Assembly: GCA_001508835.1 (NCBI GenBank)
Contig: LGFB01000016.1
Span: 1 to 12,341, forward strand
From: a bacterium 42_11
Lineage (GTDB): Bacteria > Synergistota > GBS-1
Length of the DNA: 12,341 nt
Direction of reading: 5' to 3'
A program made the position numbers and the translations under genes. Positions 7,398 through 12,341 of this stretch are shown in pieces (within the stretch, counting starts at the first letter, position 1; every line of letters begins with the position of its first letter). Below the pieces are notes generated by a model. That model had not been told where the DNA came from. It made no database searches and saw nothing but the letters and a program-made list of their open reading frames with translations.

Positions 7398-8795
7398 TTG
7401 GTAGGGGGGAGAAAGATAGGGATAACTGATTTAACATTGAGAGATGGGCATCAATCTTTGATAGCCACGAGAATGAGAACCGAGGATATGCTACCTATAG
7501 CAGAGGCTATGGATGAAGTTGGCTTTCACTCTGTTGAGGTATGGGGTGGGGCTACCTTTGATACTTGCATACGATATCTGGACGAGGACCCATGGGAAAG
7601 GCTCAGAGAGCTTAAAAGGAAATTTAAAAAGACGCCGTTGCAAATGCTTTTAAGGGGGCAAAATGTTGTTGGTTATAGGAATTATCCTGATGATGTTGTT
7701 AGAGAGTTTGTCGAGAGAGCGGCTATAAACGGAATAGACATATTTAGAATTTTCGATGCCTTGAATGACGTTCGGAATATGGAAGTAGCGGTTGAAGCCG
7801 TTAAGAAAGCAGGGGCGCATGCTCAACTTGCTATAAGTTATACTGTTTCGCCTGTTCACACTCTTGAAAAGTACTTAGAAATGGTTAGGGATATGGTAGA
7901 ATTAGGGGCCGATTCTATATGTATAAAGGATATGGCAGGTTTGCTTTCTCCTAAGGCGGCATACGAGCTTGTTAAGGCCATAAAAGAGAAGTATGATATT
8001 CCCGTTCAGGTTCACTCTCACTACACAAGTGGTATGGCTTCCATGGCTTTACTTAAGGCTGTTGAGGCTGGTGCCGATGCCATTGACACAGCCATGTCTC
8101 CCTTCTCTATGGGGACATCTCATCCACCTACGGAAACTCTCATTTATGTTTTAAACGAGATGGGCTATGATACTGGTATAGAGCTTAACTACTTGATTGA
8201 CCTGTCAGATTATCTTAAAAAGGTAAGAGAGCGTTATAAGCATTTGCTTCCCGATATTACTGTAGATGTTAATGTATTGGTTTATCAGATACCTGGCGGT
8301 ATGTATTCTAACTTTATAAATCAGCTTAAGGAGCAAAATGCATTGCACAAGCTAAAGGAAGTTCTCGAAGAAGTTCCCAGAGTTAGGAAGGAGCTTGGGT
8401 ATCCTCCATTGGTTACTCCCACAAGTCAACTTGTGGGAACACAGGCTACGCTTAATGTTCTTTTGGGGGAGAGGTACAAGATTATTCCAAAGGAGATAAG
8501 AGATTATATTAAGGGACTATATGGCAGACCGCCGGCACCAATTGATCCTGAGGTTAAAAAGAAGGCTATAGGTGATGAAGAACCTATAGATTGTAGACCC
8601 GGCGATCTTCTTGAACCCATCTTAGATAAGTGCAGGAAGGAGCTTGGTGTATTGGCAGCAGAGCCAGAGGATGTTTTAACTTATGCCCTTTTCCCGCAGA
8701 TAGCTCTTGATTTTCTCAGAAGGAAATACGCAAGGAAGTTTAAGATCGATCTGGGCTTTGAAAGCCCTATCGACGAATACGCATATCCTGTATGA
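7398..8795 (+). CDS. oadA: Biotin-dependent carboxyltransferase subunit (OadA / transcarboxylase 5S / PycB type), no biotin domain
   Basis: The protein is a TIM-barrel carboxyltransferase that moves CO2 between carboxybiotin and an oxo-acid, normally pyruvate/oxaloacetate. With a TTG start at 7398 it has 465 residues. It shows TLRDGHQS (13-20, metal ligand Asp16), EVWGGATFD (47-55) and RGQNVVGY (86-93). It also has the carboxylated-lysine motif IKDMAG (176-181, Lys177), the metal ligands His206 and His208 in HSHYTSG, QIPGGMYSN (297-305) and TPTSQLVGTQA (340-350). The protein stops at YAYPV after the PycA domain, so the lysine-bearing biotinyl domain of full OadA (about 590 residues) is absent. 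A separate carrier and a partner (biotin carboxylase or a membrane decarboxylase) must be encoded elsewhere. Direction, as oxaloacetate decarboxylase, pyruvate carboxylase or transcarboxylase, cannot be told from this subunit. The gene follows mazG after one base. Confidence 0.88.
   Translation: MVGGRKIGITDLTLRDGHQSLIATRMRTEDMLPIAEAMDEVGFHSVEVWGGATFDTCIRYLDEDPWERLRELKRKFKKTPLQMLLRGQNVVGYRNYPDDVVREFVERAAINGIDIFRIFDALNDVRNMEVAVEAVKKAGAHAQLAISYTVSPVHTLEKYLEMVRDMVELGADSICIKDMAGLLSPKAAYELVKAIKEKYDIPVQVHSHYTSGMASMALLKAVEAGADAIDTAMSPFSMGTSHPPTETLIYVLNEMGYDTGIELNYLIDLSDYLKKVRERYKHLLPDITVDVNVLVYQIPGGMYSNFINQLKEQNALHKLKEVLEEVPRVRKELGYPPLVTPTSQLVGTQATLNVLLGERYKIIPKEIRDYIKGLYGRPPAPIDPEVKKKAIGDEEPIDCRPGDLLEPILDKCRKELGVLAAEPEDVLTYALFPQIALDFLRRKYARKFKIDLGFESPIDEYAYPV
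8417..8438 (+). repeat. Perfect 10-bp inverted repeat inside the carboxyltransferase gene
   Basis: TCCCACAAGT (8417-8426) and ACTTGTGGGA (8429-8438) are perfect reverse complements around a 2-base centre. In RNA this makes a 9-bp stem with a UCAA tetraloop. It lies in the codons for PTSQLVG, a strongly conserved protein motif. No T-run follows, so it is not an intrinsic terminator. Confidence 0.6.
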
Positions 8796-8797
8796 AA

Positions 8798-8805
8798 AAG
8801 GAGGT
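8798..8805 (+). promoter_or_regulatory. Consensus ribosome binding site of the NifU-like gene
   Basis: AAGGAGGT is fully complementary to the 16S anti-Shine-Dalgarno and lies 10 bases before the ATG at 8816. It rules against the upstream ATG at 8792, which overlaps the preceding stop codon and has no such site before it. Confidence 0.85.
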
Positions 8806-8815
8806 TAATTACAAG

Positions 8816-9046
8816 ATGGAAATTGAAAGTAAGGTAAAAGAAGTTTTGGAAAAAATGGTTAATCCCTATCTTGCCATGGAGGGTGGTAGGGCTGAGCTTG
8901 TGAGTGTTGAGGAAGATGGTGTGGTTAAAGTTAAGCTTACGGGACAATGTGGCGCTTGCCCATTTGCACAGCTTACCTTGAAAGCAATGGTGGAGTCTAC
9001 AATAAAGAAGCATGTTCCTGAGGTAACTCGTGTTGAATCTGTTTAG
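8816..9046 (+). CDS. NifU-like C-terminal (Nfu) domain protein, Fe-S cluster scaffold/carrier
   Basis: Nfu-domain proteins carry a [4Fe-4S] cluster between two subunits and hand it to client enzymes. The 76 residues are just the domain, with no IscU-like or ferredoxin-like part. It opens with a helix (SKVKEVLEKMVNPYL), then the family strand region EGGRAELVSVEEDGVVKVKLTG, the cluster-binding CGACP with Cys45 and Cys48, a second helix and a PEVTRVESV end. Family members often read DGGD where this one has EGGR (22-25). The start is ATG 8816, set by the consensus ribosome binding site; ATG 8792 would add eight residues (MKKEVNYK). It sits 20 bases after the carboxyltransferase gene and 17 before phoH. 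Its client proteins are not evident from the window. Confidence 0.9.
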   Translation: MEIESKVKEVLEKMVNPYLAMEGGRAELVSVEEDGVVKVKLTGQCGACPFAQLTLKAMVESTIKKHVPEVTRVESV

Positions 9047-9054
9047 GGGGTGAT
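9045..9054 (+). promoter_or_regulatory. Ribosome binding site supporting the GTG start of phoH
   Basis: AGGGGGTGAT overlaps the stop codon of the NifU-like gene. It ends 9 bases before GTG 9064, and its GGTGAT matches the anti-Shine-Dalgarno. Confidence 0.75.
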
Positions 9055-9063
9055 AAAGGGGTA

Positions 9064-10059
9064 GTGAGTGGATCCAAGTTAGAGTTGAGGTTTTTAGCGG
9101 ATAATCATGCTGTTATGATAAATGTAGCTGGCAAGGAAGATGAAAACCTGAAGTTTGTTGAAAAGAGCTTCAACGTAAAGATCCTTCCCAGAGGTAATGA
9201 GCTTGTTATGGTGGGAAACGACGAGGATTCGGTGAGAAAGGCTGGGGTTCTCTTTCAGGAAATGATGGAGATAGCCAGAAAGGGGCACCCTATAAGTTTA
9301 AAGGAACTTAAATATAGCGTTAGGATGCTTAAGCAGGGTGGAGATCTTAAGTTGGGGGAACTCTACCAAGATGTTATCCATATTACGGTTAGAGGAAAAG
9401 TTATAAAGCCTAAGACTTTGGGTCAGAAGAAATATGTTGAAGCGGTGAAAGAAAACGATATAACTTTTGCCATCGGTCCTGCAGGAACTGGCAAGACTTA
9501 CCTTGCAGTAGCGATGGCTGTTTCTTATCTCCAGAGTAGGAAAGTGGGAAGGATAATTCTCGTTAGACCTGCTGTAGAGGCTGGGGAGAAACTTGGTTTT
9601 CTCCCCGGCGACCTGAAAGAGAAGATAGAACCCTATTTGAGACCGCTTTATGATGCTCTCTATGAAATGCTTGATATGGATAAGTTTCAGAAGCTTTTGG
9701 AAAGCGGTGCCATAGAAATAGCTCCATTAGCTTATATGCGAGGCCGAACGTTGAACGATGCTTTTGTTATTCTCGATGAGGCGCAGAACGCTACGCCTGA
9801 ACAGATGAAGATGTTTTTAACGAGGTTGGGTTTTGGTTCTAAAATGGTAATAACTGGTGATATAACGCAAATAGATTTGCCTAATAAGAGGTCAGGTCTC
9901 GTGGAGGTCCGAGATATCCTTGTTGGGATAGGAGGAATAGCTTTTGTCTATCTTACTGAACAAGACGTGGTGAGGCATGAGCTTGTTCAGAAGATAGTTA
10001 AAGCCTATGAAGAGTATGAAGCAAGAAGAGAGAATGAATCGAAAGAGAGAGAACGGTAA
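9064..10059 (+). CDS. phoH: PhoH-family ATPase (PhoH/YbeZ)
   Basis: PhoH/YbeZ is a cytoplasmic P-loop ATPase related to superfamily 1 helicases. It is almost always encoded beside ybeY and is thought to work with it in rRNA maturation and ribosome quality control. The 331 residues have a KH-like N-terminal region (about 1-110) followed by the PhoH core. The core has Walker A GPAGTGKT (138-145), LVRPAVEAGEKLGFLPGD (166-183), AYMRGRTL (223-230), Walker B VILDEAQN (235-242) and ITGDITQIDLP (263-273). A charged tail (EARRENESKERER) ends the protein. The start is GTG 9064, supported by the ribosome binding site at 9045-9054. The tail codons overlap the start of the next gene. Confidence 0.95.
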   Translation: MSGSKLELRFLADNHAVMINVAGKEDENLKFVEKSFNVKILPRGNELVMVGNDEDSVRKAGVLFQEMMEIARKGHPISLKELKYSVRMLKQGGDLKLGELYQDVIHITVRGKVIKPKTLGQKKYVEAVKENDITFAIGPAGTGKTYLAVAMAVSYLQSRKVGRIILVRPAVEAGEKLGFLPGDLKEKIEPYLRPLYDALYEMLDMDKFQKLLESGAIEIAPLAYMRGRTLNDAFVILDEAQNATPEQMKMFLTRLGFGSKMVITGDITQIDLPNKRSGLVEVRDILVGIGGIAFVYLTEQDVVRHELVQKIVKAYEEYEARRENESKERER

Positions 10060-12076
10060 GAGCAAGAAAGTGTTTGAAATATTTAACCTATTTAGGAGAA
10101 GGTTAACTATAAACCTGATTTTTGGAGGCATAGGTCTTGCAATTTTTCTTATGCTTTCTTGGGATTGGCTGCCCGTTCTCTCTTTTTCCCCTAAGATTGG
10201 CGAGAAAGCTCCCTTTGATATAGTGGCTTACAGAGATATTGAGGTAGTGGATGAAGAGGAAACTCGTAAGGTAAGGGAGAGGGCAGTCTCAAGAATCAAA
10301 GCCGTTTTTGTTAAAGATGAGCGTGTTACTAAGGAAGTTTTAGATACTCTTAGAGAAAAGCTTTCCTCTTTTGAGTTTCTTCCTACGGAGTATAAAGATC
10401 AGTTTTTGAAGATTTTGGCTGATGAATATGAAAAAGGGATTGACGAGAAGAGCCTCTCCTCAGTTATAGATAGAGTTTTAACCTATTTGAAGGATTTAGG
10501 GGTTAGGGATGAAGTGCTGTTAGAGCTGAAGGACTTTCTGTTGAGAGAAGTTAAACCTAATGTGATTTTGGACGAGGCTGAGACAGAAAAGCAAAAACAG
10601 TTACTAATGAGGGAGATGGCTCCTGTCGTTATAAAGGTACACCGTGGTGAGGTTGTGGTTCGTAAGGGAGAGCCTTTAAGTAGGGAACATTTGATAGTTC
10701 TTGATGCTCTTGGGTTTTCTAAAGGCAAAGTCTTGCTTCGATTGTTCGGATTGGCTGTGATTTCCATTTTGATAAGCTTACTTATATACTTTTATATGAG
10801 AGAATGGTACCTTGAAAAGCTGGACAACACGGGGTTATTGTACTTCTTACTATTTTCGGTCGTTTTGCTTTTTCTGATATCAAAGCTTTTGATTCCTTTT
10901 TCACCTGCGTTGGCTCCAATAGGGATAATTTCCATATCCTACTCCGTTTTGTTCTGTTCAAGATTTGCTATATTTGCTACTTGGCTTTTGGGGTTTGCGA
11001 CGAGCTTGTTCAAAGAAGCTGGTTTCATACCTTTCGTATTAGGAGTTTTTGGTGGAACTGTGGCTGTTATGGGACTTAAAAAAATAAGGCAGAGGAGCAC
11101 TTTGATAAGGGCTGGGCTACTTATGGGTTTTGTTAATGCTTTGGCTTTGCTTGCGATGGGATTATTTATAAGCCTTCCTCTTTTAGATTTATTGACTACC
11201 ATCCTTTTAGGCTTCTTAAATGGGATAGTTTCAAGCATTGTCGTTGTTGGAAGCATGCCCTATATTGAAAATCTGTTTGAGCTGGTCTCTCCCCTAAAGC
11301 TTTTAGAGCTTGCTGACCCTTCTCATCCTCTTTTAAAGAGGCTTCAAGTAGAAGCTCCTGGTACCTATCACCATAGTCTTTTGGTTGCTAATCTTGCGGA
11401 AGCAGCAGCTGAAGAAGTAGGTGCGGATTCTCTTTTGGCCAGAGTTGGTGCTTATTACCATGATATAGGCAAGCTAAAGAGACCGCATCTTTTTGTTGAA
11501 AATCAAATGGATCAGGAGAATTATCATGCCAGGATTAAACCAAGTTTGAGTATGCTTGTTATAGTTTCTCATGTTAAGGATAGCGTGGAGCTGGCAAAAG
11601 AATATGGACTGCCACAGCAGATAATTGATATTATAATTCAGCATCATGGCACAACCATAGTTTCTTATTTCTATCATAAAGCTAAGGAAGAGAAGGGAGA
11701 CGAAGTTAACCCTGATGACTTTAGGTATCCTGGGCCTAAACCGCAAACCAAAGAGGCGGCGATAGTTATGCTTGCTGATTCTGTCGAGGCTATGGCACGT
11801 TCTCTATCAGATTTTACCCCCTCGAGGCTTGAGGGAGTTGTGAGGGAAACCATTAAAACGAAGGTTGAGGATGGACAGCTTTCTGAATCGCCTTTATCTT
11901 TTAGGGACCTTGAAAGAATAGTCCATGCTTTCGTTAAAGTACTAAGGGGTATGTATCACTCGAGGATAGAATATCCAGAAGGAGGAAAGGAAAATGAAAG
12001 TCCTAATAAACGACCCAAAGAAGCTCTTAAGGAAGGTGAAGCTATCACAGAAAGAAATCAGGGAAACGGCTCGTAA
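10034..12076 (+). CDS. pgpH: 7TM-HD membrane phosphohydrolase, YqfF/PgpH family; predicted c-di-AMP phosphodiesterase
   Basis: Members of this family hydrolyse the second messenger c-di-AMP, which controls potassium and osmolyte balance. With the start at 10034 the protein has 680 residues. It has a basic N-terminus, a first membrane helix (about 24-48), an extracytoplasmic 7TMR-HDED domain (about 50-230) and then a block of membrane helices (about 236-410). The cytoplasmic HD domain carries His447, His476-Asp477 (HDIGK), His513, His537-His538 and Asp582. This spacing matches the metal ligands that I recall for Listeria PgpH. A polar tail (from about 645) overlaps ybeY. The start is uncertain: ATG 10007 and 10016 are also in frame, and none has a strong Shine-Dalgarno. 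Start 10034 gives a 26-base overlap with phoH. Activity is inferred from the family. Confidence 0.92.
   Translation: MNRKRENGKSKKVFEIFNLFRRRLTINLIFGGIGLAIFLMLSWDWLPVLSFSPKIGEKAPFDIVAYRDIEVVDEEETRKVRERAVSRIKAVFVKDERVTKEVLDTLREKLSSFEFLPTEYKDQFLKILADEYEKGIDEKSLSSVIDRVLTYLKDLGVRDEVLLELKDFLLREVKPNVILDEAETEKQKQLLMREMAPVVIKVHRGEVVVRKGEPLSREHLIVLDALGFSKGKVLLRLFGLAVISILISLLIYFYMREWYLEKLDNTGLLYFLLFSVVLLFLISKLLIPFSPALAPIGIISISYSVLFCSRFAIFATWLLGFATSLFKEAGFIPFVLGVFGGTVAVMGLKKIRQRSTLIRAGLLMGFVNALALLAMGLFISLPLLDLLTTILLGFLNGIVSSIVVVGSMPYIENLFELVSPLKLLELADPSHPLLKRLQVEAPGTYHHSLLVANLAEAAAEEVGADSLLARVGAYYHDIGKLKRPHLFVENQMDQENYHARIKPSLSMLVIVSHVKDSVELAKEYGLPQQIIDIIIQHHGTTIVSYFYHKAKEEKGDEVNPDDFRYPGPKPQTKEAAIVMLADSVEAMARSLSDFTPSRLEGVVRETIKTKVEDGQLSESPLSFRDLERIVHAFVKVLRGMYHSRIEYPEGGKENESPNKRPKEALKEGEAITERNQGNGS
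11981..11985 (+). promoter_or_regulatory. Ribosome binding site of ybeY inside pgpH
   Basis: GGAGG lies 8 bases before ATG 11994, within the codons for the last part of the upstream membrane protein. It supports a ybeY start well before the upstream stop codon. Confidence 0.75.
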
Positions 12077-12341
12077 GGTAATAAGTTCCGAATATAAAGG
12101 TGACATCCCTTTGTCAAAGCTAAAGGTAAGTCTGGTTTTCGTGGACGATGAGGAAATGGTGCCGTTAAATCGAGCCTACACTGGAAGAGAGGGGACCACA
12201 GATGTATTGGCCTTTCCTATGGTAGATGAGTTTGATAAAAAAGCTCCCTTCGCTATATTGGGGGAGGTAATAGTCTCTGTCGAAAAGGCCATCCTTCAAG
12301 CCAGGGAGAATGGATGGAGTCCGGCTTCAGAAGTAAAACTT
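11994..12341 (+). CDS. ybeY: Endoribonuclease YbeY, 5' part (cut by the window edge)
   Basis: YbeY is a zinc-dependent single-strand endoribonuclease for 16S rRNA 3'-end maturation and ribosome quality control. The frame stays open to the last base, giving 116 residues. The recognisable family core is LNRAYTGREGTTDVLAFPM (58-76), followed by ILGEVIVSVEKAILQA (88-103), where other members read LGDIxIS. The zinc-binding HGxLHLxGYDH motif would follow beyond the edge and is not seen. The ATG at 11994 follows GGAGG by 8 bases and begins MKVLIND. The gene overlaps the upstream membrane phosphohydrolase by 83 bases in another frame. The order phoH-yqfF-ybeY is the one found in many Bacillota. Confidence 0.93.
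   Translation, partial: MKVLINDPKKLLRKVKLSQKEIRETARKVISSEYKGDIPLSKLKVSLVFVDDEEMVPLNRAYTGREGTTDVLAFPMVDEFDKKAPFAILGEVIVSVEKAILQARENGWSPASEVKL

Noticed and set aside
8753..8767. GGGCTTT-G-AAAGCCC near the end of the carboxyltransferase gene as a terminator
   Set aside because: In RNA only about 5 bp can form and no T-run follows. The next gene begins within 50 bases with a consensus ribosome binding site.

Overview
This window is a dense, one-strand block of bacterial housekeeping genes: a tRNA-Gln gene followed by eleven protein genes, all on the + strand. From glmU to the right edge the longest gap between genes is 20 bases and most junctions overlap. The DNA is moderately AT-rich, with many AGA/AGG arginine and ATA isoleucine codons and a purine-rich coding strand. 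That pattern is common in thermophilic anaerobes, but I cannot fix the phylum. The order glmU-prs-ctc(L25)-pth-mfd-mazG resembles that of Bacillota and, as I recall, Synergistota. The sporulation genes that interrupt this cluster in Bacillus (fin, spoVT) are absent. A non-sporulating anaerobe from Synergistota, Atribacterota or a relative is plausible, but this is inference.

Layout. 1-286: a near-consensus promoter, tRNA-Gln(UUG) with encoded CCA, then a 156-base spacer holding a long imperfect inverted repeat and an extended -10 promoter placed so close to glmU that its mRNA should be leaderless. 287-3877: glmU (UDP-GlcNAc synthesis), prs (PRPP synthesis), a CTC-type L25 ribosomal protein gene and pth (peptidyl-tRNA hydrolase). 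3870-7396: mfd (transcription-repair coupling; an unusually short form) and mazG (NTP pyrophosphohydrolase). 7398-9046: a biotin-dependent carboxyltransferase subunit of the OadA/5S/PycB type without a biotin-carrier domain, then a stand-alone NifU C-terminal (Fe-S scaffold) protein. 9064-12341: phoH, a membrane HD phosphohydrolase of the YqfF/PgpH type (predicted c-di-AMP phosphodiesterase), and the 5' part of ybeY (rRNA endonuclease), which runs off the right edge.

How the genes fit together. The tight packing suggests one long transcription unit, or a nested set, supplying envelope and nucleotide precursors, ribosome assembly and rescue, DNA repair and nucleotide-pool cleaning. It seems to join two blocks that are usually separate (glmU-to-mazG and phoH-yqfF-ybeY) through a carboxyltransferase/NifU-like pair. 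I see no mobile element, CRISPR array, phage gene or clearly foreign segment, and no novel multi-gene system. The points most worth a second look are the predicted leaderless glmU transcript, the shortened Mfd with altered UvrA-contact positions, the orphan carboxyltransferase, the 83-base yqfF/ybeY overlap, and two hairpins (one before glmU, one inside the carboxyltransferase gene).
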